NCBI GenBank assembly: GCA_003563865.1
Contig: PWTP01000007.1
Coordinates: 1 to 10,068, forward strand
Source: Dehalococcoidia bacterium
GTDB taxonomy: Bacteria > Chloroflexota > Dehalococcoidia > Dehalococcoidales > CSSed11-197
DNA: 10,068 bases
Direction of reading: 5' to 3'
The position numbers and the translations under genes were made by a program. The notes beneath the pieces were generated by a model. The model was given only the letters and a program-made list of their open reading frames with translations. It was not told the DNA's origin and did no database searches. Shown one piece after another: positions 1 through 6,532 of this stretch; position 1 is the stretch's first letter; the number at the start of each line of letters is the position of its first letter.

Positions 1-269
1 AACTTTTGGGCTTGATTTCATTCCTTACAACGGTTCATGATGAAAGCCGTGCATGGCCTGTTCCCCGGGGTACCAGTGCCCAGCGGGCGGCAGGCAATGT
101 ACACAGTGATATGGAGAGAGGGTTTATCAGAGCTGAAGTTGTAAATTATGAAGACCTGTTACGGCTGGGGGGGGATGCTGGGGTAAGGCGAGAAGGGTTA
201 CTCAGAGCAGAAGGCAAGAATTACATAGTTCAAGATGGCGATGTTATCAATTTCCTTTTTAATGTGTAA
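1..269 (+). CDS. ychF: YchF/Obg-like ATPase, C-terminal part (5' end outside window)
   Basis: This is the last ~89 codons of a gene whose 5' end lies before the window; the frame is open from base 3 to a TAA at 267-269. The peptide opens with LLGLISF, then has [29 protein letters not shown] and finally [18 protein letters not shown]. This order is the signature of the C-terminal TGS domain of YchF, a universally conserved TRAFAC-class P-loop protein (OLA1 in eukaryotes) that prefers ATP and binds the ribosome. The TGS domain is the nucleic-acid or ribosome-contacting part; the G domain and coiled coil are not in the window. The ending matches the usual end of the family, so the gene is complete at its 3' end. 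It converges on the nfnB gene across a 48-base gap. Family assignment is firm; the cellular role is known only in general terms. Confidence 0.93.
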   Translation, partial: LLGLISFLTTVHDESRAWPVPRGTSAQRAAGNVHSDMERGFIRAEVVNYEDLLRLGGDAGVRREGLLRAEGKNYIVQDGDVINFLFNV

Positions 270-272
270 TGG

Positions 273-296
273 CAGTTCGTGGTAACCACTGAATTG
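273..296. terminator. Hairpin in the convergent ychF/nfnB gap
   Basis: The arms CAGTTCGTGG and CCAC(T)GAATTG pair around a TAA loop, with one bulged base and one wobble pair. It sits between the ychF stop and the nfnB stop, where a shared bidirectional terminator would be expected. Neither side has a clear run of T residues, so intrinsic termination is only a possibility. Confidence 0.3.
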
Positions 297-317
297 TAAA
301 CCAAATTACAGTGCTTT

Positions 318-1751
318 TTATACATCAGCTTTCAACCAGTTCTGTCCGGCTTTACCTTCATCTGTTTTGAGGAATTTATCAATATCAGCAGCTGCCCGTC
401 TGGCAGCCCCCATGGCACTTATCACAGTGGCCGAACCGGTAACTATATCACCACCTGCCCAAACACGTGGCTTGGTTGTGCGGCTGGTGGCTTCATCGTA
501 TATAAGGGTTCCTTTGTGACTGGTTTTAAGCCCGGGTGAGGTTTGGCTTATCAGAGGGTTGGGAGTTGTTCCCAAAGCTACTATGGCTACGTCAATATCT
601 ATTATAAACTGGCTGCCCTCTACGGGTAAAGGTCTGCGACGTCCGCTTGAATCGGGTTCACCCAGCTCCATTCGAATACACTCAACCGATTTTAGATTCC
701 GCTTTTCATCACCAAGAAAGCGCACCGGACTGGCAAGGAAGATCATTTCAACCCCTTCCTCAATGGCATGTTCTACCTCTTCGCGTCTGGCCGGCATTTC
801 AACCTCAGTCCGGCGGTAGATAATACAAACTCTCTCTGCCCCAAGTCTCAATGCAGAACGGGCAGCATCCATGGCCACATTGCCGCCACCTATAACTGCC
901 ACCTGCCTTCCTGCTTTTACCGGTGTCTGGTATTCGGGAAATTTGTATGCCTGCATCAGGTTAACCCGGGTTAAGAATTCGTTGGCTGAATATACTCCTA
1001 CAAGGTTTTCTCCGGGAATATTCATAAAGATTGGCAATCCGGCACCGGTGCCCAAAAAAACAGCATCGAAACGTTCCAGCAGTTCATCTATAGTCTGAGT
1101 TTTACCTACCAGGGTGTTAAGTTGAAAGATAACCCCCAGTGCCTTTATATTTTCTACTTCCTCTTCGATTATTTCTGATGGCAAGCGGAAGTCCGGTATT
1201 CCGTATTTCAAGACCCCACCGGTTGTATGCAGGGCTTCGAGCACGGTCACGGAGTGCCCCATACGTGCAAGGTCGGCTGCCACTGTGAGGCCTGCCGGGC
1301 CCGAGCCGACAACTGCAATTCTTTTTCCGGTGGCAGGGCTTTTGGATACGGGTGCAATTTCAGACTTGTTGTTGCGTTCCCAGTCGGCGGTAAACCGTTC
1401 CAAGCGGCCTATGGCAATGGCATTACCACCTTTGTTAAACACACACACATTTTCACATTGTGTTTCCTGGGGGCAAACACGGCCACATATACCCGGAAGT
1501 ATATTGTCGTTTTTTATGGTTTCAACAGCTGCAGGCAGGTTATCATCACAGATTGCTTTAATAAAACCCGGTATGTCAATACCTACTGGGCAGCCGCTAA
1601 TACAGGGACGCTTTTTACATTGCAAGCAACGGGAAGCTTCGGCCTTTGCCATTTCCGGAGAATAACCCAGTGCCACTTCATCAAAGTTACTGTTACGAGC
1701 TTCGACTGCCTGCAATGGCATATCAATTCTTTTATTTAAAGGTTTATTCAT
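318..1751 (-). CDS. nfnB: NfnB/SudA-type large subunit (annotated family: NADPH-dependent glutamate synthase GltA, homotetrameric)
   Basis: A 477-residue FAD and iron-sulfur oxidoreductase of the glutamate synthase beta-subunit family. Eight cysteines in the N-terminal domain (42, 45, 50, 54 and 89, 93, 99, 103) form the pattern for two [4Fe-4S] clusters. An FAD-binding GSGPAG lies at 149-154, a second Rossmann motif GGGNVAMDAAR at 288-298 for NADP(H), and WAGGD near residue 432 closes the FAD site. Databases usually label this length class GltA. However, the gene lies directly downstream of an FAD/[2Fe-2S] partner with only 3 bases between them, and no large glutamine-amidotransferase glutamate synthase subunit is present here. 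That pairing is the NfnAB or sulfide dehydrogenase (SudAB) arrangement, in which the large subunit reduces NADP+ by flavin-based electron bifurcation with NADH and ferredoxin. I infer NfnB from this context. The ATG start is preceded by GGGTAG, a weak ribosome-binding site, so translation is probably coupled to nfnA. Confidence 0.88.
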   Translation of the reverse strand: MNKPLNKRIDMPLQAVEARNSNFDEVALGYSPEMAKAEASRCLQCKKRPCISGCPVGIDIPGFIKAICDDNLPAAVETIKNDNILPGICGRVCPQETQCENVCVFNKGGNAIAIGRLERFTADWERNNKSEIAPVSKSPATGKRIAVVGSGPAGLTVAADLARMGHSVTVLEALHTTGGVLKYGIPDFRLPSEIIEEEVENIKALGVIFQLNTLVGKTQTIDELLERFDAVFLGTGAGLPIFMNIPGENLVGVYSANEFLTRVNLMQAYKFPEYQTPVKAGRQVAVIGGGNVAMDAARSALRLGAERVCIIYRRTEVEMPARREEVEHAIEEGVEMIFLASPVRFLGDEKRNLKSVECIRMELGEPDSSGRRRPLPVEGSQFIIDIDVAIVALGTTPNPLISQTSPGLKTSHKGTLIYDEATSRTTKPRVWAGGDIVTGSATVISAMGAARRAAADIDKFLKTDEGKAGQNWLKADV

Positions 1752-1754
1752 AAT

Positions 1755-2597
1755 CTACCCGTGATGTTTCTCTCCAGTGCCCAGGGAGCATTGATAAGAA
1801 TATTTTTCCTGATCCAGGTAGGTTGTCTGACGGCTCATAAACTCTTCCCAGTCAACCAGGTGGCCGTCAAATTCAGGCCCGTCAACACAGGCAAATCTGG
1901 TTTCATCGCCTATGGTTACCCGGCAGCAACCACACATTCCGGTTCCGTCAACCATAATCGGGTTAAGGCTGACGATGGTTTTAACTCCAAACGGTTTAGT
2001 GGTAAGCGAGGCGAATTTCATCATTGCTGTTGGGCCGATGGCAATTACGCGGTTAATATCTCTGCTGCCTTCAAGCAATTCTTTCAGGGGTTCAGTTACC
2101 AGACCTTTACGCTTATACGATCCATCATCGGTAGTAATTATCAGTTCATCACTATCTTGCTCGAGCTCTTTTTCCCAGAAAAGCAATTCTTTGTTTCTTA
2201 CACCGATAATGGAAATAATGTGGTTGCCGGCTTCTTTCAGAGCTCTAATTACCGGCCTGATTACAGCAATGGCAAAACCACCGGCAACACAAACTACCGT
2301 ACCGAAATATTCAATCTCAGTCGGGTTACCCAGCGGGCCCAACAGGTCGTTTATTTTATCGCCTTCTTCAAGGCGGGAAAGCTGGCAGGTAGTAGCGCCT
2401 ACAGCCATAACCACAATAGTGATTGAGCCTTCAGCCCCGTCCCACTCTGCCAGAGTAAGAGGTATGCGCTCCCCTTTTTGGCTCACTCTAAGCATTACAA
2501 ACTGACCTGCTTTGGCCTTGCTGGCGATAAGGGGAGCCTTTATCCTGAACAGGTAGACATTAGTTGCCAGATTTTGCTTTTCTAATATTTTATACAC
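1755..2597 (-). CDS. nfnA: NfnA/SudB-type small subunit, FAD/NAD(P)-binding oxidoreductase with [2Fe-2S] site
   Basis: A ferredoxin-NADP reductase-fold protein, 280 residues from the GTG at 2597. The FAD region carries ERIPLT (43-48) and a pyridine-nucleotide motif CVAGGFAIAV begins near residue 103. The C-terminal segment DGTGMCGCCRV (217-227) followed by FACVDGPEFDGH gives Cys222, Cys225 and Cys237 plus Asp217. That matches the unusual Asp/3-Cys [2Fe-2S] site described for Pyrococcus furiosus sulfide dehydrogenase; Cys224 is extra. The partner gene nfnB follows after 3 bases. The open frame extends to a GTG at 2633, but family members start at the equivalent of MYKILEKQNLA. The putative promoter would also start transcription near 2628, inside the longer version, so I prefer 2597 although its ribosome-binding site (GAG, 9 bases upstream) is weak. 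Similar folds occur in dihydroorotate dehydrogenase electron-transfer subunits (PyrK), but the NfnB neighbour argues against that. Confidence 0.86.
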   Translation of the reverse strand: MYKILEKQNLATNVYLFRIKAPLIASKAKAGQFVMLRVSQKGERIPLTLAEWDGAEGSITIVVMAVGATTCQLSRLEEGDKINDLLGPLGNPTEIEYFGTVVCVAGGFAIAVIRPVIRALKEAGNHIISIIGVRNKELLFWEKELEQDSDELIITTDDGSYKRKGLVTEPLKELLEGSRDINRVIAIGPTAMMKFASLTTKPFGVKTIVSLNPIMVDGTGMCGCCRVTIGDETRFACVDGPEFDGHLVDWEEFMSRQTTYLDQEKYSYQCSLGTGEKHHG

Positions 2598-2634
2598 AAT
2601 CAGCTCAATAATTTTTTTGAAGCAACGAGCCACT

Positions 2635-2664
2635 ATTAAAACATTATTACCATCAATAGTTCAA
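2635..2664 (-). promoter_or_regulatory. Putative sigma-70-type promoter for nfnA-nfnB
   Basis: Read on the minus strand, TTGAAC (2664-2659) is followed after 18 bases by TTTAAT (2640-2635), matching 4 of 6 and 5 of 6 consensus positions. Transcription would start near 2628, leaving a leader of about 30 bases before the GTG at 2597. The assignment comes from pattern alone. Confidence 0.45.
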
Positions 2665-2682
2665 GTCAGGCAGGAAAATTGA

Positions 2683-2711
2683 TTGCTACCTTTCAGTTTT
2701 GAATGTATAAT
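2683..2711 (+). promoter_or_regulatory. Putative sigma-70-type promoter for remA-gmk
   Basis: TTGCTA (2683-2688) and a perfect TATAAT (2706-2711) are separated by 17 bases. Transcription would start near 2718, giving a leader of about 55 bases. The gene's ribosome-binding site AAGAGGT lies at 2761-2767, six bases before the ATG. Confidence 0.65.
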
Positions 2712-2773
2712 ATCGGTGTTCCTGTAAAGCAGCCCGATTTATGTTTTAATAATCCTAAGAAAGAGGTAATTCA

Positions 2774-3073
2774 ATGGATGGAGAACTAGTACACATTGGT
2801 TTTGGGAATGTTTTAGTAATGGACAAAGTAGTAGCCATAGCGTCACCGGGTTCAGCGCCAATTAAAAGAGCAGTTCAGGATGCCAAAACAACCGGCAAAC
2901 TGATTGATATGACCAGCGGCCGCCGAACCAAAGCGGTTATATTTACTCAAAGTAGCCATATTGTGCTGGCTGCACTGGCACCGGAGACAATAACCGGCCG
3001 GCTGCAGGTAATGCGTGGCGGCACATTTATAAAACCTGAACCGGTTTCTTTGGAAAGCGGGAGGGCAAAATAG
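2774..3073 (+). CDS. remA: RemA/DUF370 family regulatory protein
   Basis: A 99-residue member of the DUF370 family. The diagnostic features are the opening ELVHIGFGNVLV, the SPGSAPIKRAVQDAK segment near residues 24-38, LIDMTSGRRTKAVI (43-56), SSHIVLAAL and the PETITGRL segment near residue 71. In Bacillus subtilis the family member RemA is a DNA-binding protein that forms large ring-like assemblies and activates biofilm matrix and osmoprotection genes. In most other lineages the targets are unknown, so I claim the family and not the regulon. It starts at an ATG with a good ribosome-binding site (AAGAGGT). About 20 residues beyond the usual conserved core form a polar C-terminal tail ending SGRAK. 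The stop TAG (3071-3073) overlaps the presumed start of gmk, the usual neighbour of this gene, so the two are probably translationally coupled. Confidence 0.9.
   Translation: MDGELVHIGFGNVLVMDKVVAIASPGSAPIKRAVQDAKTTGKLIDMTSGRRTKAVIFTQSSHIVLAALAPETITGRLQVMRGGTFIKPEPVSLESGRAK
3059..3065 (+). promoter_or_regulatory. Ribosome-binding site that decides the gmk start
   Basis: GGGAGGG inside the last codons of remA is the only strong Shine-Dalgarno sequence near the beginning of gmk. Its GGAGG core ends 5 bases before an ATA codon at 3070-3072 that is in frame with gmk. The GTG at 3112 has no such element. Confidence 0.6.
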
Positions 3074-3684
3074 CCGGCAACAAAATATTTACCCGCGCTC
3101 CACTGGTTCTGGTGGTATCCGGCCCTTCGGGTGCAGGTAAAGATACTCTGCTAAACAGGCTGAAAGAGTGTGGTATAGCCGCTGATTTCATTGTTACGGC
3201 TACTACCCGGCGCCGGCGTGATTATGAAATTGACGGAGTTAACTACCATTTTGTTACCGAAGACCACTTCTTAAAGATGATAGAAGATGAAGAATTGCTG
3301 GAATATGCCAGAGTTTATGGTAACTGGTACGGAGTGCCCAAAGCACAGGTAAGAAAAGCAATTGAAAGTGGGCGGGATGCCATCATCAAAGTAGATATTC
3401 AGGGAGCAGCTACCATAAAGAAAAACATGCCCGAGGCATGTTTTATTTTTGTCACCCCCCCAACTATTGAAGACTTGCTTGAAAGGCTTGAGAAGCGTAA
3501 TACCGAAACCCTTAAAGATCTTCAATTGCGGATTCATTCAGCCGGAAACGAGCTTGATAAGCTGCCGATGTTTGACTACGTAGTGGTAAACCGCAATGAG
3601 GAAGCCGATTTGGCGGTAGATGACATGCTTGCAATTATCAAAACCGAAAAGTTGAGAGTTCAATCCAGAAACTGCCGTTGCTAG
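3070..3684 (+). CDS. gmk: Guanylate kinase, probable AUA start
   Basis: Guanylate kinase phosphorylates GMP or dGMP to the diphosphate with ATP in purine nucleotide synthesis. Counting from the GTG at 3112, the P-loop SGPSGAGKD lies at residues 3-11, the GMP-binding arginine segment TATTRRRR begins near residue 29, GVNYHF follows near 42, and EYARVYGNWYGVP and KVDIQGA lie near 64-76 and 93-99. All fit the family. The GTG start would cut off most of the first beta strand, whereas the frame upstream reads APLVLVVSGPSG, a complete strand. No ATG, GTG or TTG exists between the in-frame TGA at 3037 and 3112. The ATA at 3070 is well placed after GGGAGGG and overlaps the remA stop as ATAG. It gives 204 residues, close to the usual ~205. 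CTG at 3103 is another candidate. Function is firm; the exact start is inferred. rpoZ, which often follows gmk, is absent. Confidence 0.93.
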   Translation: MAGNKIFTRAPLVLVVSGPSGAGKDTLLNRLKECGIAADFIVTATTRRRRDYEIDGVNYHFVTEDHFLKMIEDEELLEYARVYGNWYGVPKAQVRKAIESGRDAIIKVDIQGAATIKKNMPEACFIFVTPPTIEDLLERLEKRNTETLKDLQLRIHSAGNELDKLPMFDYVVVNRNEEADLAVDDMLAIIKTEKLRVQSRNCRC

Positions 3685-3688
3685 GTTT

Positions 3689-4690
3689 TTAGAAAATAAG
3701 GCCTATTAGCAAAGAAAACAGATAACCCAGAATACCACAGGCAGGAAAAGTTATTATCCAGGCAGCAACTATATTACCGGCCACTCCCCAGCGCACAGCC
3801 GAAAGCCTTCTGGTAGACCCTACGCCCATAATGGAAGAGCTTATGCAGTGGGTCGTGCTTACCGGAATGCCAAATGCTGAAGCAGTTTCTATTACTGTAG
3901 CAGCTGAAGCCTCCGCTGCAAACCCATGAACCGGTTTAAGGTGAGTTACCCGCATGCCCAAAGTTCTTATTACCCTCCAGCCACCAAGGGCAGTGCCGGT
4001 GCTTATGGAGAGGGCAGAAATCAGAATTATCCAGAAGGGAATAGCATCCCATAAAGCTTCCTGGGCTGTGTAAAACACAAATGCCATTGTTATAATACCT
4101 ATTGGCATTTGGCCGTCGTTTTTACCGTGGCTGTAAGCCATGAATGCAGCTGAAAGAATTTGGAGCCTGCCAAAATTAGATTGTATTTTTGACGGCGCCT
4201 TACGGCGTAACAACCATAAAAGCCCCAGCATTAAAGCAAAACCCCCTATAAACCCGAGCAAAGGTGCAATGCCTACCGCTGAAACAACCGTGGTTATAAC
4301 TCCCCAGTTAACCGCCCAGGTGCCTGCAGCCGCAATGCCTGAAAATGCAAGAGCAGACACAAAACCATGCGTCAGGCTTACCGGCAAACCCAAAAAGGTG
4401 GCAGTAGTGGTCCAAATAATTACTGCCACCAGGGCTGCGATAATGGTTTGGTAGGAAATAGCTTCAGGTACCAGTATGCCTTTGCCAATGGTAATGGCAA
4501 CGGCTGAACCGGTTGCAGCCCCCAACAGGTTAAACACCGCTGCCAGCATTACCGCTTTTTTGGGAGAAAGCACGCGGGTGCCAACAACAGTTGCTATTGC
4601 ATTGGCAGCATCATTAAAACCGTTTACAAGCCCGAAACCCAGGGCCAGTATGATTATAACTATGAGAGCCAACAAAGAGGGCTCAGGCAT
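3689..4690 (-). CDS. pit: PiT-family inorganic phosphate transporter
   Basis: A 333-residue very hydrophobic membrane protein of the PiT family (phosphate:cation symporters, PHO4 domain). The two inverted halves each carry the family signature: GFNDAANAIATVVGTR at residues 24-39 and SHGKNDGQMPIGII at 187-200. Each half also has a downstream threonine-histidine motif, GLPVSLTH at 101-108 and GIPVSTTH at 274-281. A charged cytoplasmic loop (LLRRKAPSK, about 160-168) separates the halves, and GVGSTRRLSAVRWG (289-302) is typical. It is the second gene of an operon with a DUF47 protein; its ATG lies within the last codons of that gene (8-base overlap). AAGGAG (4703-4708) lies 12 bases upstream of the start. 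The DUF47 partner supports phosphate as the substrate. The gene converges on gmk with only 4 bases between the stop codons and no terminator hairpin visible. Confidence 0.92.
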   Translation of the reverse strand: MPEPSLLALIVIIILALGFGLVNGFNDAANAIATVVGTRVLSPKKAVMLAAVFNLLGAATGSAVAITIGKGILVPEAISYQTIIAALVAVIIWTTTATFLGLPVSLTHGFVSALAFSGIAAAGTWAVNWGVITTVVSAVGIAPLLGFIGGFALMLGLLWLLRRKAPSKIQSNFGRLQILSAAFMAYSHGKNDGQMPIGIITMAFVFYTAQEALWDAIPFWIILISALSISTGTALGGWRVIRTLGMRVTHLKPVHGFAAEASAATVIETASAFGIPVSTTHCISSSIMGVGSTRRLSAVRWGVAGNIVAAWIITFPACGILGYLFSLLIGLIF

Positions 4691-5318
4691 GTTTGAGGGC
4701 TACTCCTTCAAGCACATTGGCAACATCTTCACAGCGGTCGGTAGCTGTTTCCAGGTGCTGGTATATTTCTCTCCATTTAATTACCTGTATTGGTTCGGTT
4801 TCTTCATTGAACAGTTCAGCCAGTGCCTGCCGGTAAACACGGTCGGCCACATTTTCCAGGCGGTTGATTTCAACACAGTGTTTAAGCATCTCTTTAAGGT
4901 CAGATCGGCGGCGCAGCAGGGGAACTGCCTTTTGGATTTCTATTGAACCCTTTAAGATGATATCAGCCAGCTCAAGTGATTGTCTGGTAGGTTCGTCTAC
5001 CCGGTAAAGATCCATATCATCAGCAGCAGAATGAATCAGGTCGGCTACGTCGTCCATGGTTTGTGCCAGCATGTTGATGTCCTCACGGTCAAACGGGGTT
5101 ACAAAAGTGCGATGGAGTAAAGCTATGATTTCGTGGGTGATGCTGTCACCTTTATGCTCCAGATCGGAAATGTGTTCGGCTCTTAAATCAATGCTTTCCC
5201 ATGTGGAAACCATATCTTTTAAAGCCTGGGCAGTGTCTACCATGTTGTTGGCGCTGGCTTCAAAAAGTTGAAAAAACCGCTTTTCCTGGGGGGCTAAATT
5301 AAATTTAAAAATTTTCAT
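4683..5318 (-). CDS. DUF47/PhoU-like PiT accessory protein
   Basis: A 211-residue, almost wholly helical cytosolic protein of the DUF47 family (TIGR00153-like), related to PhoU. The opening FNLAPQEKRFFQLFE is the usual start of the family. Acidic E-x3-D pairs typical of PhoU-like metal-binding bundles occur at E54/D58, E155/D159 and E190/D194. Such proteins are nearly always encoded next to PiT transporters and are thought to modulate transport, though the mechanism is not settled. Here it is the first gene of the operon, and its last codons (ATGCCTGA) contain the pit start. The ribosome-binding site AGGAGG at 5320-5325 is perfect but leaves a single base before the ATG. That is unusually tight, so initiation may be inefficient or may begin a little later. 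Family N-termini favour the ATG given. Confidence 0.9.
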   Translation of the reverse strand: MKIFKFNLAPQEKRFFQLFEASANNMVDTAQALKDMVSTWESIDLRAEHISDLEHKGDSITHEIIALLHRTFVTPFDREDINMLAQTMDDVADLIHSAADDMDLYRVDEPTRQSLELADIILKGSIEIQKAVPLLRRRSDLKEMLKHCVEINRLENVADRVYRQALAELFNEETEPIQVIKWREIYQHLETATDRCEDVANVLEGVALKHA

Positions 5319-5352
5319 GCCTCCTGGTTGTATTTCCTTTTGCAGCCTGTCT

Positions 5353-5383
5353 AGTATAACTAATTATTATCTACCAATGTCAA
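5353..5383 (-). promoter_or_regulatory. Possible promoter for the DUF47-pit operon
   Basis: On the minus strand a perfect TTGACA (5383-5378) precedes TATACT (5358-5353), with a spacer of 19 bases, longer than ideal. The surrounding 60 bases are very AT-rich. I saw no convincing Pho-box repeat. Confidence 0.35.
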
Positions 5384-5414
5384 TAGTAATATATTAAAAC
5401 TTGACAATTTCACC

Positions 5415-5427
5415 GGCCAGGATGGCC
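5415..5427. repeat. Short inverted repeat in the divergent DUF47/holA region
   Basis: GGCCA and TGGCC flank a three-base GGA centre in an otherwise AT-rich intergenic stretch. It lies about 50 bases upstream of the holA -10 element and about 30 bases upstream of the possible DUF47 -35. It could be an operator half-site pair or chance. Confidence 0.25.
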
Positions 5428-5477
5428 ATACCCGATCACATTTCAGTTTCAACAGTATAAGTTAAACCCCCGGGTTA

Positions 5478-5486
5478 TGCTAAAAT
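5478..5486 (+). promoter_or_regulatory. Putative extended -10 promoter for holA
   Basis: TGCTAAAAT fits the extended -10 pattern TGnTATAAT with one mismatch; no good -35 is visible at 17 bases. Transcription would start near 5493. The ribosome-binding site AGGAAAG (5498-5504) then lies four bases before the ATG. Confidence 0.45.
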
Positions 5487-5508
5487 AGTTCCTAAATAGG
5501 AAAGCCGG

Positions 5509-6525
5509 ATGATACATATATTTATTGGAGAAAATTCATATTCAATTGCCGGTGCTCTGGCAAAGCTAAAGGAAGGGCTTGGGGCAGGGGATTTAACAGA
5601 AGCCAACACAGCTGAATTTGAGGCCGAAAAAATCACACCTGAAGAGCTGGGGCTTCAAATTACAGCCATGCCTTTTTTGGCAGCAAAAAGAATAGTTATA
5701 GTAAGGGGCTTGATTGGGCGCTTTGAAAAGAAAGAGCCCAAAGCAAAAAAGAGCAAAAGCAGCACAGCCCCTCCGGACAATTTTCAAGCCGAAGCCTTTG
5801 CCGGTATTATAAATAACAAGCCCCCTTCAACTGTTTTGGTGCTGGTGGACCGAGCTGTTTCCAGGACTAACCCGCTGTATAAGCAACTCGGCACACATAT
5901 CAGTTTAAAAGAATTTCCGTTACTAAAAGGCAGGGAACTGGAAGAGTGGATCAAGCAGTGCGTTAATGAACATGGTAGCCGTATTCGTGCCGATGCTACG
6001 GCGTTGCTGGCCTGCCAAATTGGTTCAGACCTCTGGGCTATGGCTAATGAAATCGAAAAACTGTCATTGTTTGCCGGTGAGCACGAAATAACTACCGGAC
6101 ACGTTAATAAGCTGGTAAATCTTGCAGCTGAAACCAATATTTTTCAAGTGGTTGATGCGGTTGTTGAGGGTAAGTGCAGCCAGGCTGAACTGGGGCTCAA
6201 AAACTTAATTGAAAATGGTGTATCTCCATCTCACATTCTGGCAATGCTTACCCGGCAGATACGCATGGTAACACTGGCACGGGATATGCTTAACCGGCGG
6301 GTAAAACAGGCAGATATACAGAATGCTTTGGGCATAAAACACGATTTCGTCTTGCGCAAAACACTCGAACAGGCAAGACGTTACCAACTCTGGCAATTAA
6401 AGGTTTTTTATGATAAGTTGCTTGAGGCTGACAGAGCTATTAAAACCAGCCGTTATGACCCGGAACTGGCCTTGAGCCTGCTGGTTGAAGACCTTGCAAG
6501 GGTTAGAGTTAAAACCGGGTCATAA
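5509..6525 (+). CDS. holA: DNA polymerase III subunit delta
   Basis: A 338-residue protein with the layout of HolA, the wrench subunit of the clamp loader that opens the beta sliding clamp and interacts with DnaX and delta-prime. The N-terminal part opens MIHIFIGENSYSIAGALAKLK and has MPFLAAKRIVIVRG (residues 54-67), the beta-interacting region of the family. A lysine- and serine-rich linker (KKEPKAKKSKSS, about 74-85) follows. VLVLVDRAVSRTNPLYKQL and FPLLKGRELEEWIKQCV then match the AAA+-like core. The C-terminal helical domain includes NLAAETNIFQVVDAVVEG, ILAMLTRQIRMV and a final YDPELALSLLVEDL, all hallmarks of delta. No Walker A motif is expected in this subunit. The start is an ATG with AGGAAAG upstream, and the length is normal. 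It is transcribed alone and converges on the small 6533 gene, 7 bases away. Confidence 0.92.
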   Translation: MIHIFIGENSYSIAGALAKLKEGLGAGDLTEANTAEFEAEKITPEELGLQITAMPFLAAKRIVIVRGLIGRFEKKEPKAKKSKSSTAPPDNFQAEAFAGIINNKPPSTVLVLVDRAVSRTNPLYKQLGTHISLKEFPLLKGRELEEWIKQCVNEHGSRIRADATALLACQIGSDLWAMANEIEKLSLFAGEHEITTGHVNKLVNLAAETNIFQVVDAVVEGKCSQAELGLKNLIENGVSPSHILAMLTRQIRMVTLARDMLNRRVKQADIQNALGIKHDFVLRKTLEQARRYQLWQLKVFYDKLLEADRAIKTSRYDPELALSLLVEDLARVRVKTGS

Positions 6526-6532
6526 AAAACAT

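Noticed and set aside
1227..2505. Long plus-strand ORFs of about 126-221 codons opposite nfnB and nfnA
   Set aside because: They are antisense shadows: the encoded peptides have no recognisable family, while the minus-strand frames carry complete cofactor motifs.
1755..2597. PyrK, the dihydroorotate dehydrogenase electron-transfer subunit
   Set aside because: The fold is similar, but no pyrD is adjacent and the direct partner is the NfnB-type large subunit.
2598..2633. N-terminal extension of NfnA from GTG 2633
   Set aside because: It has no ribosome-binding site, does not match the family N-terminus and lies largely upstream of or over the predicted transcription start.
3685..3720. A terminator between gmk and pit (AATAAGGCCTATT)
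   Set aside because: The palindrome is only four weak A/T pairs plus GGCC, so the stem is too unstable to call.
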